48,523 bases of DNA from a virus: positions 1 to 48,523 of IMG/VR virus record IMGVR_UViG_3300044701_000568. One strand, given 5' to 3'. Position 1 is the stretch's first letter. Each line of letters starts with the position of its first letter. The notes under the pieces are model-generated. The model saw nothing but the letters and a program-made list of their open reading frames with translations, ran no database searches and was not told the DNA's origin. Below are positions 32,324 through 40,072 of the stretch, piece by piece. The position numbers and the translations under genes are program-made.

Positions 32324-33453
32324 AAGTCGGCAGCACCAAAATCATCTGTGTAATTTGGAATCTCAAAGTCAATCACTGGTGGTGAAATCTGAGGATCATC
32401 ATAGTATAGATTATCATCAAATGGTGGAATCTCTTCGTGCCAATGATCTCCTGGATTTTGCTCTATGAATCTTCCAATGAAATCATCGTAATGCTCACTA
32501 GGAGAAGCATCATTTTCAGCATTATTGTGAGGCCCTGAATTACCTGGAGCATCATCATCTCCATTTCCCCATCCGTTGTCTTGATGGTTATCAGGTTTTC
32601 CTCCACCTCCTCCATTGCCAGGAGAATTTTCCGAATCATTATTTTGTCCTCCATCATTCTTTGAATCGCCTGGAGGTTGGTTTGGTTCGGGGTCTTGTCC
32701 ATCTTGGTGATTACCTTTACCTGGATTATCGGATGCTCCTGTCTCTCCATCCCATGGCGAGTTACCGACTTCTTTATCATTACCAGGATTACCTTTGCCT
32801 GGATCTTCAGGATCAGGCTCCTCAGGATCCTCTGGGTCTGGGTCTTCTGGATCTTCAGGATCAGGCTCCTCAGGATCTTCAGGATCCTCTGGGTCAACTG
32901 GTGGGTCCACAGGAGGATCTACAGGGGGGTCCACAGGCGGATCAACGGGTGGTTCAACAGGAGGGTCTATAGGCGGATCAACTGGCGGAACAGGGGGGTT
33001 CACAGGAGGATCAACTGGTGGGGCAGGGGGGTCTACAACTTGTTCTTGTTCTGGTAGATCGCCAACAACAATGCTGTCGTCAACATTATTCCCACTCCCA
33101 AAAGATATAGTATCAAGATTAAAAGAGATGTCATTTTTTCCAACGGGTGTAATGTCTATTCCATAAGCTTTAAATGCTTCTGCTGGAGTGATACTAGTTG
33201 GGATAATAGTATCTCCAGAAGATCCAAAGGATTCTAATGCTGGATTGGAAAAATCAATTCCTGCCGTAACTTCAACTTCACCTACATTAATTGATGGAGC
33301 ATCTTCTACTGGTGTAGTGATACTTACATCACCAACTGGTGTATATCCACCAGGGAAACGAGCAGCAGCAGTAGGATCATGTGGTATTTGATCCTGAGAT
33401 TGCTGACTCGTCTTGAGTGTTTCTTCGCCTTGTAATCCTAACTGATCTTCCAT
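32314..33453 (-). CDS. Proline/acid-rich repeat protein, probable late structural protein
   Basis: 379 residues. Residues 1-135 are ordinary. About 140-185 is a run of PPVDPP-type repeats, about 185-220 a run of DPEDPEEP-type repeats, and about 220-310 is Gly, Asn and Asp-rich; the end is acidic and aromatic (HWHEEIPPFDDNLYYDDP). Such a stalk-like proline region could be a rigid spacer in a fibre or an extended display arm. A late promoter (33473-33480) lies 20 bases upstream. It follows the lysozyme gene. It has no membrane segment or catalytic motif. Confidence 0.75.
   Translation of the reverse strand: MEDQLGLQGEETLKTSQQSQDQIPHDPTAAARFPGGYTPVGDVSITTPVEDAPSINVGEVEVTAGIDFSNPALESFGSSGDTIIPTSITPAEAFKAYGIDITPVGKNDISFNLDTISFGSGNNVDDSIVVGDLPEQEQVVDPPAPPVDPPVNPPVPPVDPPIDPPVEPPVDPPVDPPVDPPVDPPVDPEDPEDPEEPDPEDPEDPDPEDPEEPDPEDPGKGNPGNDKEVGNSPWDGETGASDNPGKGNHQDGQDPEPNQPPGDSKNDGGQNNDSENSPGNGGGGGKPDNHQDNGWGNGDDDAPGNSGPHNNAENDASPSEHYDDFIGRFIEQNPGDHWHEEIPPFDDNLYYDDPQISPPVIDFEIPNYTDDFGAADFYE
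32800..33040 (-). repeat. Short in-frame DNA repeats coding PPVDPP and DPEDPE runs
   Basis: Repeats of 12-15 bases. The 5' part of the gene codes PPVDP units and the 3' part DPEDPEEP units. Third positions vary widely, so the repeat is maintained at the protein level. It is not a CRISPR array: there are no unique spacers. Confidence 0.8.
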
Positions 33454-33472
33454 AATTTTGCCTATATAGAAC

Positions 33473-33480
33473 TATTTATT
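33473..33480 (-). promoter_or_regulatory. Late promoter AATAAATA
   Basis: AATAAATA on the minus strand 20 bases before the ATG of the repeat-protein gene, directly after the lysozyme stop codon. Confidence 0.6.
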
Positions 33481-33981
33481 TTATGTTGACCATAAAGCAC
33501 CTTCTGCTTTTCTTCTTCTCATCAGTCCTGCTTCTACCTTAGTGCCAGGATTACGATACAACGCTAATGCTCCTGGAACATCATTCCATCTTCCAGATTG
33601 TAATGCCTGAGTGATTGTTTTGAAGTCAGGACTTCCATAGAAGTTAGCGCCAAGATTATAAGCAAAAGATAATAGTGCTCCTCGTTTCTTATCGCTCATC
33701 TGATCCCAGTAAGGAATCTTTTTCAACTTAGGAATGAACTGAGTTTTGATTTGATTAATTAAAAGATCATCTGCTTCTTTTTGTGTGATCTTATCAGTAA
33801 TTTTAAATGGTTTCCCATCAAAGTTTCGTGTGCTTCCCCATCCTATGGTGATAGGAAGTCCTCCAGTGTATGGATCGTAGTAGGCATCTAATTCACATCC
33901 CTCAAATTCCTTAATTAAAGCAACACCAACCAAAGGAACTTCATCAGGATTGTTTGCCCGATTGGAATTTATGGTTGGCAT
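33481..33981 (-). CDS. Endolysin, GH24 lysozyme (T4 lysozyme type)
   Basis: 166 residues, close to T4 lysozyme (164). The catalytic Glu is in LIKEFEGCELDAYYDPY, followed by GLPITIGWGST with the Thr/Ser region of the active site. LLSFAYNLGANF and GLMRRRKAEGALW are the usual GH24 late motifs. It cuts the beta-1,4 bond between MurNAc and GlcNAc. There is no signal peptide, so a holin is needed for access. It starts two bases after the peptidase stop and belongs to the late operon that begins at 35016. Confidence 0.95.
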   Translation of the reverse strand: MPTINSNRANNPDEVPLVGVALIKEFEGCELDAYYDPYTGGLPITIGWGSTRNFDGKPFKITDKITQKEADDLLINQIKTQFIPKLKKIPYWDQMSDKKRGALLSFAYNLGANFYGSPDFKTITQALQSGRWNDVPGALALYRNPGTKVEAGLMRRRKAEGALWST

Positions 33982-33983
33982 GT

Positions 33984-34682
33984 CTACTTTTTTGCTTCAA
34001 AGATTCTACCCCAACCATCACTACCTTTGGGACACCATCGCTTCGCCAGTTCAGATCTCTTATACACAGCACCCTTGCCATTGGTTACGGGTCCAGTATA
34101 ACCATCATTGAGACTTCCATAAGGATCATTCACAACATAGTCTTCACCTTTCTTGCCGATGACTACAGCCATGTGCCCACCAGTAGGAGCAGATAAAGGA
34201 CCACGATGATAGAACCCGATAACAACAGGTCTCCCAGCAGCAAGCTGACGATCAAGTTCGGCAAAATTAAGATTATACTCAAAGCGTGAATCAATTCCAA
34301 AATCTTTAAGAACTTTGGTTTGAACTGAGTGATCAGTTGAGTCGCCAATAGCGAATACCTTTCTAACATAGGCATCATCTCCCTTGGGACCAGGCAATGA
34401 TCCTGGTTTGAAATACTCTAGTGCCATAGCACAGGCAGATGAATTACAGGTTCTCTGGGCATCTCTGTAGTTATCTGTCTGTGGAAAGAATGGCACATCT
34501 AATACTGATGGCACTGCTGGAGCTACTGCTTTTTCTCTGAATGTTTTAACCCACTCAGCAGTATCTTCCATTTCTTCTGGTGCCTTTGCTTCAAGCACCT
34601 TCTCAAGTAATTCTACTCCAGCAATATGCTTTGGATTCTTTTCATCGTAATGCTTAAAAAAGTTATGTAAATCAATTTTCAT
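33984..34682 (-). CDS. C39-like cysteine peptidase
   Basis: 232 residues. Residues about 60-230 form a papain-like C39 domain: LDVPFFPQTDNYRDAQRTCN with the catalytic Cys in TCNSSACAMAL, His in TGGHMAVVIG and Asp/Asn in YVVNDPYGS. Phage proteins of this family may cut murein peptide cross-links or process proteins. The N-terminal 60 residues are helical. The ATG at 34682 has GGAG six bases upstream; the TTG at 34694 was rejected. It overlaps the nuclease-like gene by 11 bases and is followed by the lysozyme. The pairing suggests a two-enzyme lysis set, which is inference. Confidence 0.85.
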   Translation of the reverse strand: MKIDLHNFFKHYDEKNPKHIAGVELLEKVLEAKAPEEMEDTAEWVKTFREKAVAPAVPSVLDVPFFPQTDNYRDAQRTCNSSACAMALEYFKPGSLPGPKGDDAYVRKVFAIGDSTDHSVQTKVLKDFGIDSRFEYNLNFAELDRQLAAGRPVVIGFYHRGPLSAPTGGHMAVVIGKKGEDYVVNDPYGSLNDGYTGPVTNGKGAVYKRSELAKRWCPKGSDGWGRIFEAKK

Positions 34683-35016
34683 TTTTGTCTCCAAATAATT
34701 GAATGTAATACTCTGCGTCTACTACAACTAGTGGTTTCTTACCATTCTTTTTCATAATAACAATAGGTTCATAGTCACCACAATTAGCGGATGCCTGCTC
34801 ATATGCTTCCCAGATATTTAGTTTCTCCACATTTTTACACTCAATGCTGTGAGGAAACTTTGACCTAGCAGCACGAGCCATAATGAGATCTTCTCCACCA
34901 GCACCCATGCTACGTGATTCAATATCTTCTGGGTGAACATCAAGCATCTCAATGAGTTTATCTCTCACCCATTGTTGAAGTCTACGTCCCTTTGCCTTTG
35001 CTGATTGTGGGCGCAT
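34672..35016 (-). CDS. PD-(D/E)XK nuclease-like protein (Holliday-junction-resolvase-like)
   Basis: 114 residues. After a basic helix (KAKGRRLQQWVRDKLIEML) come the order of motifs of the PD-(D/E)XK fold: SRSMGAGGEDLIM with the metal-binding Asp, and HSIECKNVEKL with E-x-K. Then a helix and the strand PIVIMKKNGKKPLVVV follow. Close families include archaeal-type resolvases and phage recombination nucleases. Its substrate is unknown. The start has GGAGG nine bases upstream, which lies in a hairpin overlapped by a late promoter (35021-35050). It is the first gene of the operon with the peptidase and lysozyme. Confidence 0.75.
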   Translation of the reverse strand: MRPQSAKAKGRRLQQWVRDKLIEMLDVHPEDIESRSMGAGGEDLIMARAARSKFPHSIECKNVEKLNIWEAYEQASANCGDYEPIVIMKKNGKKPLVVVDAEYYIQLFGDKNEN

Positions 35017-35020
35017 AATA

Positions 35021-35045
35021 AAATACCTCCGTCATGGAGGTATTT
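35021..35045 (-). promoter_or_regulatory. RBS-sequestering hairpin overlapped by a late promoter
   Basis: Ten-base perfect arms (35021-35030 and 35036-35045) with a five-base loop. On the minus strand the 3' arm contains the GGAGG (35030-35026) that serves the ATG at 35016. The minus-strand sequence ATAAATA (35047-35041) overlaps the 5' arm. With T4 late spacing the RNA would begin near 35035, in the loop, so late RNA lacks the 5' arm and leaves GGAGG free. Read-through RNA from nrdB would hide it. The hairpin may also slow or end read-through RNA. Confidence 0.7.
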
Positions 35046-35048
35046 ATC
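35041..35048 (-). promoter_or_regulatory. Late promoter GATAAATA
   Basis: GATAAATA on the minus strand, 25 bases before the ATG of the nuclease-like gene that heads the lysis operon. Confidence 0.65.
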
Positions 35049-35185
35049 TAGTCAATTGAACCAGGGATCTGGAATTTTTCCATTAGAATCTTCAGCATCC
35101 ACCTTTGTTGATAATTTAGATTCTCTATGTTTTGCTGCTGTTCCTTCAGTCTTTTCAGTATCTTTTCTAGTTTTTTCTTTTTCAC
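35048..35185 (-). CDS. Possible 45-residue coiled-coil protein with GTG start
   Basis: A GTG at 35185 overlaps the nrdB stop (GTGA) and opens a 45-codon frame rich in Lys, Leu and Gln (KKKKLEKILKRLKEQQQ ... MEKFQIPGSID), an amphipathic helix. It ends exactly at the late promoter before the nuclease gene. A second frame of the same DNA is also open (ending KIPDPWFN) and continues from inside nrdB, so the choice of frame is not certain. Confidence 0.45.
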   Translation of the reverse strand: MKKKKLEKILKRLKEQQQNIENLNYQQRWMLKILMEKFQIPGSID

Positions 35186-36354
35186 AATTTGAAACCAGCA
35201 AATGTATCTTTCTTGATATCCTGCTTAATACCACCGATAACATAACTTTCTACCTCTGTTTCTTGTGGGGCAACTTGAACTTGTCCTGAATTAAACCAAT
35301 GTTCTGTCCATGGAAGTGGATTGTTCTTAGCAGAAATATCATAGATGGGTTTCAAACCAATTGCTTTCATGCGACGATTAGCAGTCCATTGAACATATTG
35401 CTGGAGCAGTTTAGAATTAAGACCAATCATAGATCCATCTTTGAACAGGTAATCCGCCCATGCTTCCTCCTCAGCAACACAATCTTTGAACATCTGAATA
35501 ACATTCTCTTCTTCTTCATCCGCAATCTTAACCATATCAGGATCATCACCAGCTAACCATTTGTTGATAACCTTTTGTGTGATGGTCATGTGCTGTGCTT
35601 CATCTCGGGCAATAAGTTTGATGATCTTCGCATTACCTTCCATCTTCTGACGTTCAGCAAAAGCAAAAGAGCAAGCAAATGAAACATAAAAACGAATTGC
35701 CTCTAGAATATAAACGTTTACCATAGCGCGATAGAGTTTGCGCTTGACCTCATACAACTCACTAGTTGCTGCTGGGACACCCTCTAAGGCGTGTTGCCAT
35801 TGATTACCTGCGCCCCACTGCTGAGCTGCCTGAACAAAGTCATCGTATGCTCCAGTGACGCTCTGGGCACGTTCTAGGATCTTCTCATCAGTCAGGATGT
35901 GATCAAAGACATCAGAAGGATCTGAATATACATTCTTGATGATGTATGTGTAGGAGCGACTATGAATCATTTCCATAGTCTGCCAGATATTCATGGCAGA
36001 TTCTAGTTCTGGAATAGAGCAGTAAGGAATAAATGCCATGCCAGGTGCTCTACCCTGAAGAGAATCAAGCATGATCTGATACTTCAGATTAGAAGTAAAG
36101 ATGTGCCTCTCAGTATCAGTTAGTTGCTGATAGTCAGCACGATCCTTGTTAAGCGATACCTCTTGAGGACGCCAGAAGAGTGACAACTGCTTGTCTGTTA
36201 ACTTATCAAAGTCAGCATACCTAAAATTATCGTATCTCTGAAGACCCTGTGGAGCACCAAAGAACATAGGTTGCTTGGTGGTATCCACAGAGTTGGTATT
36301 AAGAACTGTCATACCTTTAATGTCTTCGTTGAGTTTAAATTTTACAGCTGTCAC
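35182..36354 (-). CDS. nrdB: Ribonucleotide reductase class Ia, beta subunit
   Basis: 390 residues, usual for NrdB. Iron ligands and the radical site are visible: D97 in KYQIMLDSLQGR, E128 and H131 in EMIHSRSYTYI with the radical tyrosine Y135, and the second set in FAFAERQKMEG and ARDEAQHM. It supplies the tyrosyl radical for NrdA to reduce ribonucleotides to deoxyribonucleotides. The start lies 20 bases inside the end of nrdA, so the two are translationally coupled. Reductants would come from the glutaredoxin and thioredoxin-like genes at 27-28 kb. The C-terminus KDTFAGFKL differs from bacterial tails, which set NrdA binding. Confidence 0.97.
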   Translation of the reverse strand: MTAVKFKLNEDIKGMTVLNTNSVDTTKQPMFFGAPQGLQRYDNFRYADFDKLTDKQLSLFWRPQEVSLNKDRADYQQLTDTERHIFTSNLKYQIMLDSLQGRAPGMAFIPYCSIPELESAMNIWQTMEMIHSRSYTYIIKNVYSDPSDVFDHILTDEKILERAQSVTGAYDDFVQAAQQWGAGNQWQHALEGVPAATSELYEVKRKLYRAMVNVYILEAIRFYVSFACSFAFAERQKMEGNAKIIKLIARDEAQHMTITQKVINKWLAGDDPDMVKIADEEEENVIQMFKDCVAEEEAWADYLFKDGSMIGLNSKLLQQYVQWTANRRMKAIGLKPIYDISAKNNPLPWTEHWFNSGQVQVAPQETEVESYVIGGIKQDIKKDTFAGFKL

Positions 36355-38641
36355 AATCTTCCTCCTGTGAATTTAGAATTTCGTTTAACATATCTTCTAT
36401 GCTTGTTAGTTGTTCCTTATCGTGATCATCCTTTTCCTTTTGGAGATCATTTGTATTCTGGTAGTAAGATGTTTTCCAACCATACTTATAAGTTGTTAGG
36501 AAATCATTTGCCATCACTGAAGTAGGAACTTCATTATCCGGATAATGCTCCGGATTATAGGACCAGTTTCCAGAAATCGCTTGATCAAAGAATTTTTGGA
36601 TAACAGCGACAATATTAATATACCCAGAATTGCTAGGCATATCCCAAAGGAGCGTATAGTTATTCTTAAGAGTTTGATACTGAGGGACAATCTGCTTGAG
36701 TGGACCCTTCTTTGATTTCTTAACGGACAAGTAACCGCGAGGTGGTTCAATTCCATTTGTTGCGTTTGACACAACGGAACTGCTTTCCGATGGCATTTGT
36801 GCGGACAATGTTGAGTGCCTGATACCGTGAGCCAAGATGGATGTTCTAAGACTTTCCCAATCATATGAATACTCCGGTGCTACCAATTCATCAACATCTC
36901 TCTTGTATGTATCAATCGGAAGAATGCCATCAGCATACTTAGTTCTAGAGAATCCTTCACATGCTCCTTTCTCAATTGCGATTTGATTAGAAGCCTTGAG
37001 TAGATAATACTGGAATGCCTCAGTCAGTTTGTGAACTTCAGTGAGAGCATTGTCATCATCATACTTGTAACCACACTTTGCCAGGTAGTGAGCTAGACCA
37101 ATATAACCAACGCCAAGAGAACGACGGAACTTAGTGCTGCGCTCTGCTGCCTTAACTGGATAGTTTTGATAATCAATCAGTTCTTCCAGACCGCGAACAG
37201 ACAGATCACAGAGTTCTTCCAGATCATCTAGATGCTTCAGTTTACCAACATTCACAGCAGAGAGAATACACAGAGCAATCTCACCATCGGGATCGTCAAT
37301 GTGTTGAATAGGATCTGTAGGAAGAGTGATCTCCTGACAAAGATTACTCATGTAAACTTTATCTTTGAATGAAGAGTGAGAGTTACAATGGTCAATGTTC
37401 ATGATATAAACACGACCAGTCTCAGCACGTTCTTTGAGAAGATCTAGAATCAGTTCCTGTGCCCGAACAGTCTTTCTTGGAAGAGACTGATCTCGTTCAT
37501 AAGACTCATACAAATCGTCAAATCTATCAGTGCCAAAAGCATCATACAAACGAGGAACGTCATGTGGACTGAAGAGAGAAATCTCTCTATCTTGGATGAA
37601 ACGTTCATAGAAGAGTTTAGAGATCTGGATACTATAATCTAGCTTACGAACTCTGTTATCTTCAGTTCCCTTATTATTTTTTAACACAAGGATATCTTCT
37701 ATCTCTTGGTGCCAGATTGGAAAGTGGACAGTAGCACTTCCACCACGAATCCCGTTTTGTGTACAGCATCTGACAGTTGACTCAAACTTTTTGAGGAATG
37801 GGATAACGCCTGTATGAGCAACTTCTCCGCCCCTGATCTTACTGTTGATGCCACGAATTCTGCCTGCGTTGATGCCGATGCCCGCCCTTTGAGCAACATA
37901 GCGACCAATAGCCATGTCGCTGCTGAAGATGCTATCAAGGGTGTCATCAGAATCAACCAACACACAACTAGCGAATTGTCGCAGAGGCGTCCTAACTCCT
38001 GCCATGATTGGCGTAGGAATGTTGATCTTGTGCTTGCTGATTGCGTCGTAGTATTTTTTGACATAGTACAAACGTGATTCTGGTGGGTAGTTTGCGAACA
38101 ATGTGGTAGCAATCAGAATGTACATATACTGGGGAGTCTCATAGAGAGACCCAGCACTACGATCTTGAACAAGATACTTATCAACAACCTGCCTTAGTCC
38201 AGCATAGGTGAATAGTAGATCCCTATCATGATGAACATAAGAATCAATCTTGTCCCATTCTTCCATAGAATATTTACCAAGAAGTTCCCCGTCATAAATG
38301 CCTAGGGATACACCGCCAACAAGATGATCATGAACATTGGGGAATCCTACTTTCCAACCAGATCCAAAGACCTGCTTATATAGGCCGTACAACAAAAGAC
38401 GAGCAGCAACAAACTGGTAGTTTGGATTATCAAGGCTGATAAGGTCACTAGCTGACCGAACCAAGATTTCTTGGATTTCATTTGTAGTAATACCATCATA
38501 AAATTGAATACCTGAATTCATCTCAACTTCGGAAGATGAGACGCCAGACAAACCATCACAAGCAGACTCAACCATCTTGTGAATCTTTTCAATATCCAGT
38601 TGTTCTACATTACTACTACGCTTCTTTACAGAAATGCTCAT
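36335..38641 (-). CDS. nrdA: Ribonucleotide reductase class Ia, alpha subunit
   Basis: About 768 residues. It has an N-terminal ATP-cone (SVKKRSSNVEQLDIEKIHKM) and the active-site set: C in FASCVLVDSDDTLDSIF, the N-x-C-x-E in SNLCQEITLP, C in ALCILSAVN, the radical-path Tyr pair in TSYYQNTND and the C-terminal redox pair in EEDCDSCKI. It reduces all four ribonucleotides together with NrdB. The ATG at 38641 (ATGA overlap with the primase stop, GGA upstream) is preferred; an ATG four codons earlier at 38653 is the alternative. A consensus promoter at 39657-39685 would transcribe primase, nrdA and nrdB. Confidence 0.97.
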   Translation of the reverse strand: MSISVKKRSSNVEQLDIEKIHKMVESACDGLSGVSSSEVEMNSGIQFYDGITTNEIQEILVRSASDLISLDNPNYQFVAARLLLYGLYKQVFGSGWKVGFPNVHDHLVGGVSLGIYDGELLGKYSMEEWDKIDSYVHHDRDLLFTYAGLRQVVDKYLVQDRSAGSLYETPQYMYILIATTLFANYPPESRLYYVKKYYDAISKHKINIPTPIMAGVRTPLRQFASCVLVDSDDTLDSIFSSDMAIGRYVAQRAGIGINAGRIRGINSKIRGGEVAHTGVIPFLKKFESTVRCCTQNGIRGGSATVHFPIWHQEIEDILVLKNNKGTEDNRVRKLDYSIQISKLFYERFIQDREISLFSPHDVPRLYDAFGTDRFDDLYESYERDQSLPRKTVRAQELILDLLKERAETGRVYIMNIDHCNSHSSFKDKVYMSNLCQEITLPTDPIQHIDDPDGEIALCILSAVNVGKLKHLDDLEELCDLSVRGLEELIDYQNYPVKAAERSTKFRRSLGVGYIGLAHYLAKCGYKYDDDNALTEVHKLTEAFQYYLLKASNQIAIEKGACEGFSRTKYADGILPIDTYKRDVDELVAPEYSYDWESLRTSILAHGIRHSTLSAQMPSESSSVVSNATNGIEPPRGYLSVKKSKKGPLKQIVPQYQTLKNNYTLLWDMPSNSGYINIVAVIQKFFDQAISGNWSYNPEHYPDNEVPTSVMANDFLTTYKYGWKTSYYQNTNDLQKEKDDHDKEQLTSIEDMLNEILNSQEEDCDSCKI

Positions 38642-39630
38642 ACTTTTTTCCATGCGTTAAAACGAATTTGTGCTTCTAGTCCTTTGTAGGTATTTGATTC
38701 TACCACAGACTGAACGTTATGTCCAGCCATCACCATGTCATTAATATCCTTCTCGGTGATTGAAGAAGGCCAGATGACTACCGGATCTCCGTGCTGTATG
38801 GTTTTAGCAATCTTAGCACAGATCTCTCTGTTGCGTGGTTCGTTGTCGTATACGAAGACGAACTGACAATTATAATTGCTAAGTTCAACATCGCTACCAC
38901 ACATAGCAATGCTGTTTCCAATGAAGGTGGAATCAAACGGACCTTCTGTGACATATACTAATTCCTCTTTGTTTACTTTATCAAGACCATAAACCTTGGG
39001 TTTACTCTCATCAAGAATGATTGTAATGTATCTCATCTTTGCTTTAGGAGCAAGAGATCTACCTTGATATCCAAAGAGTTTACCTGTTTCGTCCCTAAGA
39101 GGAATTATAATACGTGGACTATCCTGTTTAAGATTATCAAATGATTTCTTAATGGTGTTGGTCCATTGTTTGAATTTGGGACAATAGTAGAAACTATCTA
39201 AATCTTTAATTTGTCTGTTTGTGAGGTATTCCCTTGCGGGATGTGTTGTATTTAGTTCTGAAATTTTCTCTAGATCAATATCAACTTGTGTTGATTTGAA
39301 GATTGGTGTATCAAAGTCTAGATCATTGATGGTTGACTTTCGCTTAGGTTTAGTTGTATTGCTTTTATACTTCTCCATGATGTATTCATCATGAAGCATC
39401 TGATTATTATCTTTGAGAAAGTTAGCAAGATTCCTACCGGCACCACAATTGTGGCACTTAAAGATCATCTCATTCTGAATGCGAAAGAAGTATCCCCGTG
39501 CTTTATCTTGACGCTTCTTACTATCGCCACAGTAAGGACAACGAAAGTTATACAGATTGGTCTTCTTCTTTGAAAAATTTTGGAGTTGCGGAGAAACTAA
39601 TTGTATATACTTAACATCAAGATAACTCAT
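38638..39630 (-). CDS. DNA primase (T4 gp61 type)
   Basis: 330 residues. Zinc-binding pairs FRCPYCGDSKK and IFKCHNCGAG lie in the first 65 residues (CHC2-type finger), followed by the primase core with GYQGRSL and a TOPRIM-like strand-loop LVYVTEGPFDSTFIGN, where Glu binds metal. With the gp41 helicase encoded at the end of the window it should form the primosome that lays down RNA primers on the lagging strand. Length equals T4 gp61 (about 342). It starts in an ATGA overlap with the upstream coiled-coil gene and ends overlapping the nrdA start. Confidence 0.93.
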   Translation of the reverse strand: MSYLDVKYIQLVSPQLQNFSKKKTNLYNFRCPYCGDSKKRQDKARGYFFRIQNEMIFKCHNCGAGRNLANFLKDNNQMLHDEYIMEKYKSNTTKPKRKSTINDLDFDTPIFKSTQVDIDLEKISELNTTHPAREYLTNRQIKDLDSFYYCPKFKQWTNTIKKSFDNLKQDSPRIIIPLRDETGKLFGYQGRSLAPKAKMRYITIILDESKPKVYGLDKVNKEELVYVTEGPFDSTFIGNSIAMCGSDVELSNYNCQFVFVYDNEPRNREICAKIAKTIQHGDPVVIWPSSITEKDINDMVMAGHNVQSVVESNTYKGLEAQIRFNAWKKV

Positions 39631-40055
39631 CTAGCATGGGGGGTCGTCGTCTCTCTATTATAGTGACTCTCCATCATGTTGTCAACAAAGGTTGGGACAA
39701 TTGCTGAAGCGGCCCCAATGACCAACACAGCAAGGGATCCTATGGTAACTGCCTGCCATCTGAATTTCAATAGATCATCAATTGTTTTTTCAACAGATTC
39801 TAATCTACCAATGACTTGATTATGTTCTCTTGAATTTTGATGCTTAACATCTTCAATCATTTTAACAATGAGTTCATCTGTTCTCACACTTTGTTCTAAT
39901 TTTTCATCATGTTTGGTTAGTATAGTGGCAATCTTATTATTAGATTCACCTATCTTGTCCACTGCTGCTTCTAGTTTATCTATCATCTGCTTTGATAAAT
40001 CTTCGTAGATCTCAAACTTAGATGACAAAACTTCTAACTTTGCTTTTCCAAACAT
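39627..40055 (-). CDS. Coiled-coil protein with C-terminal membrane helix
   Basis: 142 residues: a long heptad-type region (about 5-92, KLEAAVDKIGESNNKI, IGRLESVEKTIDDLL) and one transmembrane helix (about 100-122, AVTIGSLAVLVIGAASAIV), then about 20 polar residues. The plan is like XhlA-type lysis accessory proteins of other phages, but sequence identity is not evident. Its last codons contain a perfect consensus sigma70 promoter for the primase-nrdAB genes. Function is unknown. Confidence 0.72.
   Translation of the reverse strand: MFGKAKLEVLSSKFEIYEDLSKQMIDKLEAAVDKIGESNNKIATILTKHDEKLEQSVRTDELIVKMIEDVKHQNSREHNQVIGRLESVEKTIDDLLKFRWQAVTIGSLAVLVIGAASAIVPTFVDNMMESHYNRETTTPHAR
39657..39685 (-). 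promoter_or_regulatory. Perfect consensus sigma70 promoter for primase-nrdA-nrdB
   Basis: Minus strand TTGACA (39685-39680), exactly 17 bases, TATAAT (39662-39657). All twelve bases match the bacterial consensus. It lies in the 3' end of the coiled-coil gene; the predicted start is about 20 bases before the primase ATG. Confidence 0.8.
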
Positions 40056-40072
40056 GTCTCCTAGTTGTTTTA

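Noticed and set aside
32800-33040. Possible CRISPR array from short repeats
   Set aside because: Repeats are 12-15 bases, directly adjacent and in frame, with no unique spacers or cas genes.
32795-33166. Plus-strand SGSSGSTGGSTGG open frame
   Set aside because: It is the complement of the PPVDPP/DPEDPE repeats of the minus-strand gene. The minus-strand gene has a late promoter and non-repetitive ends.
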